NCBI GenBank assembly: GCA_022264855.1
Contig: JABYQU010000045.1
Location: 124,001-188,000 of the forward strand
Origin: Lenzites betulinus
Lineage: Eukaryota > Basidiomycota > Agaricomycetes > Polyporales > Polyporaceae
DNA length: 64,000 nt
Direction of reading: 5' to 3'
Made by a program: the position numbers and the translations under genes. Below the pieces are notes generated by a model. It made no database searches, had not been told where the DNA came from, and saw only the letters and a program-made list of their open reading frames with translations. Within the stretch, counting starts at the first letter, position 1, and each line of letters opens with the position of its first letter. Positions 43,944 to 57,150 of this stretch are shown here, in pieces.

Positions 43944-46900
43944 GGTGGTGGTAGAAGGAAAGGGAAGGCTGGGAAACAACCGCCGCTAGCCAGAGACTTT
44001 GTCAGAGCGCGCCTGTGAAACGCGCGACGTGGAGGTTGCAGCGTCGCTTACGTCAGCATCACACGCGTCGGTGTTGGGCCGTATATGGTAACCATCCTGG
44101 TTCGTAGTTGTCCCGCCGCTCCCACCGTCCCCACCGGCAGCGACGGCCATTGGACCGTGTTCACATGGGGGTGATGCTAGAATGCCAAAACAACTGTGCT
44201 GAGAGCAGCGCGATACGACTCTATTCGAGTATTCGCACGCGCTCGGGCGTCAACGCTCCCCGTGGCAGGTTTCAGTGGGTAAGTTCCTACCGAGTTCCAG
44301 CACCTGTATTGCAGGCTGTAGGCATGCGAAAACCTTCTGCGGTAGAAAGTATTCAAGCACAACAATGTTATAAAGAACATTTTAAGGAACACACCTTCGC
44401 AGACAGTGAGCTCGAATGATAGCTCGAGATGAGCGCCGTGTAACAGTCATTGCTGGTATCATAAACAGCTTGAGGATACCACCGCTTCATGTAGTTTATA
44501 CTCCCTCTTTTTGCAAGCCCTAAATATGATCATAGTGGCTAGCCAAGTAGTCCGGGTATCTTATAGCCCTAGGAAGCTGCATGAGCTGTAAGCTGCTCCC
44601 ATCACCGTTTGCACGTGGCGACGCTGCGAGAATAAATCTCGGGGGAGCCAGGCTGTAATCCAGTAGTTGATTTCAACGCATGACATCAGACCTCGTGGCT
44701 ACCAGGAAGTATACGCCTTAGGTGACGTCAGGGGAATGCTACTATATGTACGCGTGTCAGTTTGAAAGAAGCACTCTTGGGCCGAGATGAACACCACGGA
44801 CATTGGAATAAATCTTACGAGTGAGTAGACAGATTACCCTAATGGAGTACCAGCACGAGGAGGTAATATCCACTCCATGTGCTTCTCATCATCCATACAG
44901 CGGCGTGAGCGATACGGGCGAACAAAAGCAATCATCAGCGGTAACAGATACACTCTTCCCCTCGGATCCAAACCGCTCGATCTTACTTCACAGTATACAC
45001 TCGACATCTCTTCACAACATGGCCCGACAGGAGGCATGCGCCGCAGTGGGAGTTGTACGTATGCTATAAGTCTTTTTCCAGCGGACAATGGCCATGATAC
45101 GAATCATGATGGTGAAGGGGCAGTATTAGTGATCACGAATCAAGGCGCGTGCCCATCAACTCGTCCAGAATCTCCTGACAAGCCATACGAGACCTCCTCA
45201 AAAAGGTGCGGAGCTGTCGCATGGGATGTCCACGAAGGTTCTCCCCCTCGGGATTACCTTCTGGCGGTGCAGACTCACTGCGCTGCCTGTGTTGGCCGAG
45301 GAGCGAGGCAAGGGGCCGCCTCTAGCCCCCGCTTTATCCGCGACGAAGCACCCCGGCGTCCGCCATACGCGCCAGGGGCGTATCCAAATGTCCCGAGCAG
45401 CACAAGGTTTCATTTCGCGCGCAGCATGGTTCTCCGGACCTGGCGCACGCTCTACAGCGTGCGCATGCATGCCCGAACCCCACGGCACGTCGAGAATCCC
45501 GGGCAGACGCCTTCGCATTTGAGTAGAAGCTGATTGCAAGGGCGGCACACAGCGCTCTACTGCCCCCGCCTTCGCGTTGCCCTTTGGACGTACCAACTTG
45601 ATCAAGCAGACGCGCGCACGGTCGACATTGTCCGCCCGTATTGGGCGTTCGGTACCGAGTATTTTGACGCATTGGGAGGTCGAGGGAACGTTGGAGACGC
45701 CGCGCCCTGTTGCGAAGTAAGAAGCAGGCTGTCTGCGCCCCATTCGGGTATTACTCTCCCTGCACGCGCAAAATCTTGGCTGTAATTTCAATGCTCGGCC
45801 GTCTACACGAGGCGCACTTTTTTCACTGTCGAGCAGCTTGTGATTCGCCACCGCGCCGAACCTGTTTCGCCGGCACGTCGAGGATTGCGATGGCAAAGAT
45901 GGTACTTACACTACTAGTGTTCGTCAGGGACGAGGTTGCTCGCTACGCGCGTGAGCAGTCATGCTACCTCCAGTATTGTTCAGTAGGATCGCAGATTTTA
46001 TATGCAAGCTATATTTTCTATTCACTCCCCATGGTGGTAGAGCAAAGCAACGTGTGTCGGGGCCACAACATATACTTGGCGCCCGCACGCGTCGTGGGCG
46101 CCAAACCACAGAGCACCCCGACGACCTTCATCGGTGTTGTAGTTCCATTGATTCGTGTTGGTATACCGCCATTCCTAGCTGTTGAGCATGTATAGTACGT
46201 ACGAAATGGTAATGGGGTACCAAAATTGTATCTGAATAGGTTCTATCGGAGTCATAGCGCAACAGGCCCTTTAGCCACCTACAAGTTTGCGAAGCGGACA
46301 ATTTGTATTTGTTTGGTTGCTTGAATTCACCCAGAGAGATGCTCGCTTCGCTCGCAATTACCATATCCGGCGAATCCATTACCATAACGGTCAGCAGGAG
46401 TTGAGTCAAAGTATCTGAATGCGAGCACCCCGAGACTCTGGCCAAACTTTGTGCGCATCGCGCGCAGATGACCACCGAGACAGAAAATAGCCATAAATTA
46501 CTAAGGGGAGGCAAACCTTGCAATTCTGGGACGGTTCGCGCGGAACGGCGCTTCCTGCGGCACCCGGACTGCCATGCCCTCGTCCGTGAGGAGCACCGTC
46601 GGGCGTACACCCCTTCCGACGGCATTTCATGGCTCGAAGAAAACTTCACGGATCCAATGGGGCCAAGCTCGCTGTGAGGGTAGCAACGCCGATCGCCACA
46701 ATAGCGTCGCATCGATTCACCACACCTCACACCGCCGCCACAAGGATATCAGCTCCAGAGTCGATCGCGCACTCCCTAGCTCCTCAGGAGCATAGTGCGG
46801 ATGCCATGGAAACCGCTCACAAAAGGTCAGACTGGGCGAACACAGTACTAGCTTGATATACCGGCGAGGAGCGGTGCTCAGGCCGTCGGAAGCGACGCGC

Positions 46901-49900
46901 CGACTCCCTGAGCACCCTCCTCCCATCTTGGGCGAAGACAATAAGAACACGCACCACTCCCTATCACGCGCTATTCCTGAGGGGTCTCGGCATCAAGGTG
47001 TATCAAGGCCCTCTCCACCTGCGCCCGGGCTCGCCCAGCATTGACTGACCGGGGGTCGCGGGCTTAAATTGGCCTCGAGGAGCTCGGGAAGCGGCGGGGT
47101 GCAGTGGCGGATCCATCGACGACTAGCGGCCTTGCGCCAGCCGACTGGGCATCCCGCCATCTTCCGAGCACTCACGCTGACTCTGCATCTGGGTAGGCAC
47201 GCTTTCTCGCGCGCCGTCAGCCCGCTCTCATGTCGCGCAAAGCAAGTTCACATACGATTAATCTCCAGCCTGAGGCGGCCGGCCCGCATCTGAGGCGTCC
47301 AGGGCGGCATGACCGCGGACGTCTTCATACGGCCGCGAGGGCGATTTGCGGCCCCGTGATGAACGCTCAGTTTTTGAGTTCAAAATGAACGTGTGAGGGC
47401 ATTCATTTCGGAGGGTATCGGGCAGTGAGACTCGCGCCTTCGCTGCAAAAGAACACTGAGCAGACACATGATTTTTAAGAAGTACGTACCCGGTAGCAGA
47501 AGCGAGACCGATATGCCCTGGAGACGGAGAATGAACCTTCATGCGTCCCCTTACCACCCAATCAAAGCGAGGGGCGTCGCGGAAGTATTCAACTTTCGAG
47601 CAGGGGCACTCGAGCCTAGTGCAGCGTCCAGTGTGATGGGGAGGTGCCCCACCCCCGATGGACGTTTTAGTCAGAGCAAACCTTGGACCGCCAGCCTCCT
47701 TAATCCCGCCGCGGAGATCTTATCTGAGCACCCGGCCTCTTCCCAGAACACCCAGAGCGCAGCCAGTCATCTTGACGGCTGGCGCGAACGGACGGCCTGC
47801 ACTGACCTGCATCAGAACAGCGCAAGATGCGAACAAGCTGGCTGGAGCGGCGCCGCACGTTCGAGGTCGATGGCGCAGCCTGGCCTGCGCCACCCGAGGG
47901 AGGACGGGTCTTCGCGCGACGCCAGAGCATATGCACACGCGCGGGGGCAAGCAAGCGGGGTCGCAAATACGGGGTGCTTGTCCCGATTAATCGCGCACAA
48001 GACCGTTCGGATTTGCGGCTCGCCATCGTCATCCCCTCCCGCGCGAAGGCCAGAGGCTGGGCCTGTGCGTGGCACCAAGTGCACGATCACGACTGATCAA
48101 GATCAGCCCTCTCACAAGATCGTGGAACTCGTACCTACCTCCTGCCCGGGCCTCCGCCCTGATGTGCCACCCGCGGGCCTGTCGTCGGACAGCGGAGACC
48201 CCGTCTTGCGCACTTCGAGTTCGCCAGAAGGGAAGGGAGGCGGGGGGACGCTCCCCCAGGCCGTCTTCGGGCTGCAGCAGGCCTCCATTCGAGAGGGAGA
48301 GCGAGATTAGGTGGGGCTCGATTGAGTCGTGGGCACAGCAGACGCAGAAAGCGTCCGCGCCTTCTGCGCAACATGCGCAAGAAGGGTCGGCCTGGGGAGC
48401 GGGCCTGCGCCGCGGACGCCAGCGCGCCGACAACTGCCCGCAGTCCCGCACCAGACGGCCGGTAGCTCGAAGCTGACGGGTGCAGATCTGGGGTGCCCGG
48501 TGCGCTCCTGCGCGATTGGGCGCGCCTTCGCGCGCGCGTGCGCATGCCTTGAGCTTGACCAATGCTGAACTGAACGGCGGGCGACTCGGTGCACTTGAAC
48601 TCTAGAGCCTAGACGCGCACGCACGGACGCGCGGGTGGCTGGATCCGGGAAGGCGAGAACGCCAACTAGAAGGCTGGCGCATCAGGAACGAAACATGTGC
48701 TACGAGCCCACGGCGGACGTGGCCGCCTCCCACCTCGCGCTTCGCTGAACGCGACGGGCGTCCCCCCTGCCCGCTGGCCTGGCCTTCTCCGAGTCCGGAA
48801 TCGGGGTGCTGACCAAATAGCGCAGCGGAGTGGAAAAGTCGAGCGCGGCGGGTGCAGACGGCGGCGCACGGGGAAGACGGCGGTACGAGGAGAAGGGCAG
48901 GGCTGCCATGAAGCGAGCCCTCCGACCGCAGGCCGGGCGCAATGCACACCACGTTCCTTCCACGCGAGGCAGGCCGCCTTCCACGGCGAGCTCGAGAGCT
49001 CGACATTGCTGGCCTCGCGGCAGGCGCATGTTGCGTCGGCACTCGCGAGAGGACCGCGAAAGGACCCGGCTGGGCGCGGTATGAGAGGAGATGAGGAGAA
49101 CGTGCCTGGATTTGCAGCGGGACGGCGGTACGCCATCATCTGACGCCTCCACGTGAGGCGATAAGATGGGCCCGCTGGGGGCAATGCGTCCCACGGGAAA
49201 GGACGTTAGAACACCGGAAGGACGACATGGGAAACGCAGGGCAATCTACCGCTCGAGCGCCCTCGGCGCTGCGAGGAATACGAGAAGTGAGCTAGAAGAC
49301 ATTGACGTCAAGCGCCTCGAGCACGAGATGTATGACATTTGGCCCGTGCTCGGTACGTAAGTGGTACATACATTTTGGCTTCGCTGCTAATTTAGCTCCA
49401 CGAGACTAAGGGACTGAGAGAGAGAGGAGGTGGGAGGACATGGTGTACAAAAAATAACGTAGCTACGGCAGGGGCGGCGGCGCCCTCGCGGACACCCACC
49501 GCTCGCCGGGGTAGGGGGACATGACACATACGTAACGGATTCGTACAGCGGAGAGTGCATATCGTACAAGCCGGACGCCACATAATGAAACGCAAAGAGG
49601 GAGCGCGAGGCGGGAGACATGAACGGCGAACACGCCTATCTCCGCCCCAGCGATCCCACCACATAACCTACGGAAAGAGACAGAGAGACAGGCGCGGACA
49701 TCGTCGTGTATTGCGCCACAAGTAACGGCGTGAGGCGTTCCGCGAGTTGAATCGCCGGGAGTCGTCGGAGCGAGAGCGAGGGGAGAGCATGGACGGGCGG
49801 CATAGACCATATTTCCAGGACCACGAGACGGCATGAGAGGGGGAGACGCGCGTCGGCCAAGCGCCGCGCACATTCTATCGAAACGAGATTTGAGACTGAC

Positions 49901-49949
49901 CGTGCAGCGGCGGTATTGCACACGGCCGCAAGGGGGACACGCCGGACAA
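43944..49949. other. 6-kb gene-poor region
   Basis: The largest gap in the window. 43.9-46.9 kb is of mixed composition; 47-49.3 kb becomes very GC-rich, which keeps frames open by chance (for example 47468-48310, 280 codons +, and 45198-45896, 232 codons -). None shows a domain, low-complexity consistency or splice logic. I saw no transposase or reverse-transcriptase motif and no terminal repeats. The left end holds the PDI promoter, the right end the 3' flank of HMG gene B. Confidence 0.4.
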
Positions 49950-51834
49950 TTAGAAATCGCCCTGGCGACAATACCCCGCGGCAAAGTTGTAGCTGAAGGC
50001 CGCCTCGGGGGACCATGCGCAGGGCTCCTGCGCGGCACCGACCACGCCCACCCCGAATGGCGCGCCCCAGCTTCCGATTCCGAATGCGGCGCAGGACGCC
50101 GCGTCAAACGCCTTCTCCATGACGCCGGGCGAGCCGGGCGTGTCAACGTAATGGAAACTTTTGGGGAATGCGGAGATGATGGGGGACGCTTGATATGGCA
50201 GGGGGCTCCCAGCCCAGCCCTCGAGCGAGGAGTACGACGAGGGGGAGGGCGCGTATGCTTCCCCCATCATGTCCGAGATACTGGTCGGGCTGCCGATGTC
50301 GGACTCACAGTGCCATCCGTATGCGGCGGGCGTGGCGACGGGGGAGAGCGCGGGCGTGTCAATGCCGTCCGGGTCGGATTCAATCGCAGAGAGAGGGTTT
50401 GAGCAAGCGCGTGCGGCTAGATTGGACGTGTACACCTACGTTCAGAAGCAGCCAAGGGGGCAGACGCCACTGGATTAAGCGAGCAGAAAAAAGCTGATGG
50501 TGATGCACTCACGTCATGGAATCCGACGCCTCCGTTCACGCTCCGCGGAAGGGCGAGCGGGTCTGCGGCACTTGCGGAGAACGCCAGGCAGCCGGAGGAC
50601 ATGCTGTCTTCGGCAGCGTCCTCACGTGGGACATTGCTTACAGGACTGACGCACAGCGTGTCACTGCGTGGGTCCGCAAAGCTGCCGAAACTGCTCGCGC
50701 GAGCAAAGTACGGGGTGCCCCCGCAGACCGACTCGCGGCGCTGGGCGGCGATCTGCTGCATGTCTGGCGTAGGCGCGCGCGCACGGGGGGCTGGGGCAGA
50801 GGAAGATCGCTTGAACATCGAGGTGAGGGACACCCCGAAACGGCTGTCGGCGGAGGTGCGAGGCACCGCGCCCTTTGCGGCGGCGTCTTCTGCAACGAAA
50901 TCGTTGGGGACCGCGTCGGAAGCACGCATCGTGTCCGCAGCGTGTGCTTTGACGTCCTCACGAGCGCCGACGCGTCGCTGCTTGTGCGGGGGCGCGACGG
51001 CCACGCCCTCGGCCTCCTCCTTGGGCCGGCGACCGCGGTCGACCTCGCAGTCGTACTGCTCGACGGCCGCCGCGAGATCCGTGCCGGTCTTGCCCGCGAC
51101 GAGCAAATCGGCGATCTTGGCACACCTCTTCTCGCGGCTCCGCTCTTCTTTCTCGCACTGGCCTCTGCCCTTCCGATTGCTTCGCTTGCGCGGTCCGTCC
51201 TTCACCTTAGCGAGTGCATTCGCCGCAGGCTTGAACCGCCAATCCGGGTACTTCTGGCGGTGCTCGGCGAGGGCGACTAACGCCTTCGCTTCCCACTCCT
51301 CGCGCTCCTCGCGCGGAAGGGCCTTCCAGCATTTGCCTGCAATGCGTAAACGCGTAAGACACGCGTTTTCCGCGCGGACAGGTGACGCACCTATGATCTT
51401 GGAGAGTGCGCTGTGGTTCCCCTCGATCTCGCCCGGGATGTGCTGGGCACGAATGAACGAGGACCGGAAGAGGATGAAGGCGTTCGGGGGACGGGGGATG
51501 TAGGATGCGTCGCGTTTCTTGGCGTGCGAGGGGCGTGCGGGCCCGAGCATAGGAGTGCCCGGAGGAGACATGATACTCATCTGGGGGACGCCACCCTCGG
51601 TGTACGCCTCATACGTTGTAGCTTCGTTGTTCCAAATGGCATGATTCGTCTCGGTCGTGAACGTGAAGGTCATCGGTGGGAGGGGGTTGTCCACGAGCGG
51701 CGGCATGCCGTCTGCGGCGATGGTGAGCTCAACGCTACTACGGCGCGTGTATTCGCCCGAAAAGGCAAGGGGTACGCACCGTCGTCGTCGACATCGTTGT
51801 GGACCACAGTGTGGTCGAAGGTGATCATGGACAT
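49950..51834 (-). CDS. HMG-box transcription factor B
   Basis: Paralogue of HMG gene A, 561 residues. Model: 51834-51780, 51711-51391, 51336-50513, 50435-49950. Exon 1 encodes MSMITFDHTVVHND. The box lies at about residues 89-160: SYIPRPPNAFILFRSSFIRA, a phase-1 intron inside SKIIG exactly as in gene A, then KCWKALPREEREEWEAKA and DWRFKP. A basic segment follows (RKRSNRKGRG), then KRCAKIADLLVAGKTGTDLA, matching the second conserved block of gene A. The C-terminal half is Ser/Pro-rich. The last intron uses a TAG acceptor at 50436. It is probably a nuclear regulator; Agaricomycete HMG proteins of this type control mating response and fruiting in studied species, but nothing here shows which role this one has. 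Confidence 0.88.
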
Positions 51835-54800
51835 GCTGTGTCGGTGAGAGGAATGGTATAGGACGGCAGGAGAGCAGGATGAGGTACACAAGAAAGAGGA
51901 GAAAGGCTAAGCAGGATCTGAACAAGGGATCAGTCGGACCTAGAGCGTCGAACCCAGATATTCGCAGCCTTTATTCTCTCTTTGGCAGGTGCGCAATTCC
52001 CGGCAGCGGGTCCTGTAATCTCGACTTCCCTTGCGCAGCGTGCGTGGCGTGTCCCAGGCTCCTCGGTCAGATGGGGACTGCCTCTGCGGAACTGGCTGCC
52101 GCGTATGGCTGTCCGCGCTTCCAGCCGAGTCAGAGGCCGTGATGGTTTGCGAAGCACAGAAGCACATGGCGGGGAATATCATACACCCAAGCTTGTGCGC
52201 AGAGGTGCGCGAGGAAGCGGCATCGATGGCGCGAGCACGCCGCTCCGCGCAAATGAACGGCCATCTGAGTCTTATTTCCCTCATGACCGCGGACCCACGA
52301 CGTACGCCAACCCTATCTTCTCCCATCACCCGGGCAACCACACGTCCGGAGCGGAAAAGGAGACACTCACCTGTGCGCACAGCCAAAATCCGGAATATCG
52401 ATGCGGATATCGCGAGAGGCGGGCTGACGAGCTCCGTTCCGCGCGTCCGCCGCCAGGCCGCGAGGGGTATCACAGGTATCACAGAGATCGCGGATATTCT
52501 ATCGCTCGTGTTCTCTCGCAGAAGTCGAGAGACGTTGCAAGCCTCGAGGCCGTGGAGACTTTCGCCAACGCTCGACTCCTTCCTCCGCCAGCGCTGCACC
52601 CGGGACCCCGCGCGCACCTCGGACTACGGCCCCGGCTCCCGCACCGCGTCAGCAAGTGTGCGCTGTTTTAGCTGCTGTGGAGCTCCTGAAGCTCTTGTTT
52701 GGGCTGTATCGTGCGCGTATTGAGTGCATGTATGACAGGTCCATTTTTCGGTGCATGAAAGCAGAAACCTGCAAGGGGGAATAAGAAGCAACATACAGGG
52801 GTATTCGGGGTCGGGTATATGTAAGCGCCCGAAGCTAGTCTCCGTCGTGGAGCAAGCTTTGCACCGAACTCGTTCTGCTTTGCTTCTCTCATAGCTTCAT
52901 GTCACAATCTGGCTATACGTGTGCCCTGGTTCATTGGTCTTTGGTCTGTGAAATCACACCCAATGATCGCCAACCATGTCCATACTACGGCACACATGTT
53001 CTTCACTCGGTCAGAAAATGTCTGTCGGTATGTTCATCACCCGAAGCCTACGAAATTTGTTTCTCGGCTCTCTGGAAGTCTTGTGCTCCCCAGGAACACA
53101 CGACCAACTGCGCCTGTCTCCTCGCGACGACCCCTCGAGGTCAGGCCAAACCTTGTTCGCCGTGCACGGATGAAGACATATTGCTCCGGCTACTACTGCC
53201 TGCAGCCTGAACCAGATTTACCTCCGCGCGCCATCTCAGGGCGGCACGGCGGGGATCTCTGCTGCACCCGCCGCCTCCATCTATCACGCGCGTCCATCTC
53301 CAGCCACATTGCGCCAGCCCCGTCATCCTGTCAGGACTCGGACCGGACGCAGCTCGCTACCAAACCTGCTCCCCCTCGGGCCCGCCTGATTGATTTTGAG
53401 CGCACACATGGCGTGCCGACGTGCACCGCCCCGCGACGTTGCTGGCATGCCGGTACGTGCGTCGTCCACTTCGCACGATCCGTGCCACACCGGTCTTCAG
53501 GTAGGCGACAGCACGCTCAAGTCAGCCGACGGAGGTGTACGGCATAATATCCACGCGCGTTCGTCCTGTCTGCGCGAGGCGTCGCTGGAGATCCGGCTGC
53601 TTGCGATGTCGTCAGGTGCCCCAGGTCAGCCGTAAGTGAAACGCAGGACACGGGGATACGGGGGCTGGAGGGGGGGCGCGGATCCTGTTCAATGCTCGCC
53701 AACATCGAAGGTGCCCGGAGGGCTGAAACGCCCCGGTCGTCTCTAGGAAACTGCGTTTTCAAAATTTCAACGCCAGCGACGCTCCAGCGTGCGTCCACGC
53801 ACCACACCCGAGCCACAAGTCCCGTGCGCTCCGCAGGTACGTACACCCTTCCCGCACGTCAGACTGCGCTCGGCCACCCAGTATTCCTGACCCAAGCCGA
53901 CGTCGTAAGCCCGCAGCGCAGACATGGCGTGGAAGCACTAACTTTCTTCTCTCCGACGGCGGCAGATATCGGACGCACCAGCGGAAGTGCGGTGTGGTCG
54001 ACGTCCGCCAGTGTCCGGCGCGCTCGCTGTCGGCTACTCACACATACGGATCAGATTTGGACGTATCCTCCGGCGCATCGCTCGCTGCTCATTGCATCCC
54101 TGTACGCCTCTTACTCCACGATTTCCGCCGGTCCGCCCACCGGCACGTCGTCATGTGTCCTGGAATGTCACGGGCTGCAGCTTTCCCAGAGCGCCTGCTC
54201 AGCGACGTCGAGTGGACTGACATGCGCGCGGGTTCCTGTCGGGTTCATCCTCCCATCCCCATCCACAGGCTTCGGATTCCATCGCCGACGACAGCACAGC
54301 GTCCCGTGGCACTCGGGGTCGTCTGCCCTTTCACCCTCCCCAACGGGCGCAGCGGCGGCAGCTCGGAGATCTCGGCGCAGTGCCCACGCCCCGCGGCGCG
54401 CGGTCGCAGCGGCAGGTCATCCTCCAGAATTTGACAGAAAACTGGGGTCTCGCGCGCGTTCTTGTGGCAGCTGCTATGCTCCCTTCGTCCTGCGAACTTC
54501 CACTGGGGAATGCTGGTGATCCGGAAATGAGGTTTGTGCTTCCCCGGATGTCGGTACTGCTGCCGCAACCTAGTCCTCGACGTCGGCGGACCTGCAAAGC
54601 CCTCGAATGCTGCGCCCAATACTCAACGCCCGGCATTCTGGGGTTCGTGCCACGCGCTCGCCTTCCATAGCTGGAGTTTGGCTGACGCCTTCTATCCCCG
54701 AACTATGCGCGCGCGGGCGCGTGGGTGTGTCTGGCTCGCCTCCGAGGGCCCTTGGCTGCGTTGGGCCCGACCCGACGGCGCCCGACACCACGTTCTCCCA

Positions 54801-55033
54801 CAGACGGAATGCTGACTTCCCTCTGTCTCGCAGGTCCAGGGCGCAAGACGAGAATATAGCATTTTGATTGCAGGACGAGGGAGCATAGCGTGGTACAGCA
54901 AGTTACACGGTGACGAAAACGGACAGGACAAAATGAAAACGATTCACCCAAAACGGAAGCACAAACCAAGCACCTAGATGGGATTTCGCGCTCTCGAGCG
55001 CTGCTGCAGCCACCGGTCCCGCGCGCGCCAGGC
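51835..55033. other. 3.2-kb region between DUF6699 copy c and HMG gene B
   Basis: Holds the promoter of HMG gene B and the 3' flank of DUF6699 copy c. Long GC-rich frames (53692-54519, 275 codons +; 51982-52671, 229 codons +) show no motif. An AATAAA/AT-rich patch on the minus strand near 51970 could serve as a TATA-like element for gene B. No gene called. Confidence 0.4.
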
Positions 55034-56387
55034 TTACGGCGGCGGGCCCACGAACATCATGAAGCCTTCCCCGTCCGGCATCGGCTCAAGCCCGCGAAAA
55101 CAGATATTATCGCCGAGGTAATCCACCCTACGCAAACCATCGTCCTTCGGGCACGGGCGCCCCCCAACGACGAGCGCGGTGCGGCGGCCATACGCGCGGT
55201 GCAGCATCCCCGCGCGCTCGTCCGAGAGCAGGTTGAACTCCTCGAGCGTCATGCGCTCCTCGAAGTTCGCGACGAGCGCGTCGAGCACGTCGCGCACCTG
55301 CACGGGCAGCGCCTCGTGGTGCGCGAGCACCGTGAACGGCCACCAGAACACCGGCTGCGCGTCGCCCGCGAGCGCGCAGATGCGCAGGCGCGGCACGCCC
55401 GGGTACGTCGCGGGCTGCGCGCCGTTCGGCCCGAACGCGCGGAACTCCGCGCGCCGCGCGCCGTAGCGGTCCTCGCGCGTGTTCAGCTGCGCGTCCTCCG
55501 CGCGCAGGCGCAGGTCGAAGTGCAGCGGGGAGGGCCCGGTCGCGCGGTGTGTGAGCCACGGGTTCAGTTGCAGCGTGCCCGGGAGCGGGTCGAAGGTCTG
55601 CGGGGGCGTCGGCCAGAGGTCGGGGCGCGGGGGCAGGCTGAAGTGCGTGACGCGCGGGACCCAGTTCTCGGGGAAGGTCTGCCCGCCGGGTTCGCGGAGG
55701 CCCGCGAGCATCGCGTCGACCTCCGCCGGGCTCAGCTCGCGCGGGCTGTCCGGCGGCGCTGGGGAGACGCTTAGTGGGGCGGGCGGGTGGCGTATGGTGT
55801 CTGATACTTACTCGCATTGTTTACTCTGAATCCCCATGGGAGATTGATGTACGGCCGGGCCCAATACCCATACGCCCTCCATTCGGCCGGTGCGACCTCG
55901 CGCCTCTTGGTCTCAGAGCGTCCCTCTACGTGCTCCTCCACGGCACCGTCCTCTGTCTCCGCCCGGCTTCTCCCTGCAAGCATCGGTCACCATTACGTCA
56001 ACTCGCCGATCTCGTACCCAAACCGCAGAGAGAGAAAGAGGGAATACGACACCCACTGTGAGCAAAGAGCCTCTTCGGGTGCAAGTACGAAATCCATGAC
56101 TGCGGCCGCTCCCGTCTCTCGGAGGCCTGCAGCGCGCCCAGCGCCCCCGGGGCCGCGGTGGCGCCATCGTCGCCGGCCCCCCGCCGCGTTCTGTCCTTCC
56201 GGCTGCGGTGTGTGCTTCCTGACGAGCCCGAGCCCGACGATTGGCCCGATTCGCTCGCGTGCGGCTCGCCTGGACCGTCGACGTCCGCGGCGGGCACGAC
56301 GGGCGAGGGCACCCATGCGCGCCGCAGATCGACGTTGTGCTGCCGGTTCGCCTGGTTCGTCGGCCACGGGGGCGGCGCGCTCGGCAT
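55034..56387 (-). CDS. DUF6699 domain protein, copy c
   Basis: Three exons join in frame to 405 residues: 56387-56057, 55973-55812, 55758-55034. Exon 1 (MPSAPPPWPTNQ...) is disordered, with GQSSGSGSSGS and a basic SRKDRTRR stretch. Exon 2 contains EWRAYGYWARPYINLPWG. Exon 3 carries the DUF6699 domain from LQLNPWL through LPVQVRDVLDALVANF to RRVDYLGDNICFRGL. A shorter model starting at 55837 also closes in frame (253 residues) but skips the clearly coding second exon, so I prefer the longer one. The first donor is GTGGGT, slightly weak. An acceptor-like site just before 56387 leaves room for another 5' exon. It lacks the V-F-A motif of copies a and b. Function unknown. Confidence 0.78.
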
Positions 56388-57150
56388 CGTGCGCGCGATG
56401 GCGTTGATCTGGGTGTGTAATGGTTTATGGTAATTGTCTGTGTCCGGGGGCTGGGGCGCGGTCTGACGCGGGGTCGCAGTTCTAGTGGTGGCGGCAACTG
56501 AGGATGGGGTGCGAGTGGCGGCTGCAGCGCATCGCAGGGTGCGCGTGGCGTGGCCGACCGCGAGCTGGACGAGTGGCGGCTCGAGCTGGAGGCTATCCGT
56601 TTCCTGATTAATCGGGTATATATCAGTCCTTATGCCTTCGACCTCGCGTAGGCGGCGTGCACCCTGGGAACGGCCGGCTGCGCGCAGAAGGCGCGCTTGT
56701 CCAGGCTTGTCCCCGATTTGGCAGGCGTTCTTCGGGCCTCTTGTGCGTCGCTTACGTTGTTGCGCGACTACCTGCCTGAACGAGCCGACAGACACTGGAC
56801 CAAAGTGAGAGCATGTTTGTGTCCGTAGGGGCGTGCGTTGTGTGGGTGGTGCGCGGGAGACAGGTGCGGGTTCTGTACGCGGGAGCGCACGTGACCGTGG
56901 CGTGTCTCATTTAGGACGCGACGCGTGTGTTGGGCGAGGCGTTGGAGAGACGCGGATAGACGCGGATGGAACGCGGTCTACTCCTTTCCGTACGGACACC
57001 ATCACAGGTAAGAATTGCGGTTGAAGCTCATCCAATAGCGTTGCTATGTGTCAAGAAAAAATTGTATAACTATGCTACAGTCGTACGAGGCCCCAACAAT
57101 ATACACGAAGCACGGCGACTAGTACACTTTACTATCGTAAACAAACACGT
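56388..57150. other. Spacer between glycosylase and DUF6699 copy c
   Basis: About 760 nt holding the promoter of DUF6699 copy c and the 3' flank of the glycosylase. The minus-strand frame continues open upstream of 56387 to about 56795 but has no supporting motif. Confidence 0.5.

Noticed and set aside
47468..48310. 280-codon plus-strand frame in the gene-poor region
   Set aside because: No recognised domain; composition looks random; equally long frames lie opposite it.
50516..51503. 254- and 300-codon plus-strand frames
   Set aside because: Antisense to HMG gene B; open because of high GC.
53692..54519. 275-codon plus-strand frame
   Set aside because: Ser/Arg/Ala-rich with no motif or splice context; stop-poor GC-rich DNA explains it.
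55034..55837. Two-exon, 253-residue model of DUF6699 copy c starting at 55837
   Set aside because: It closes in frame but discards a clearly coding upstream segment that joins in frame through a CAG acceptor at 55759-55761.
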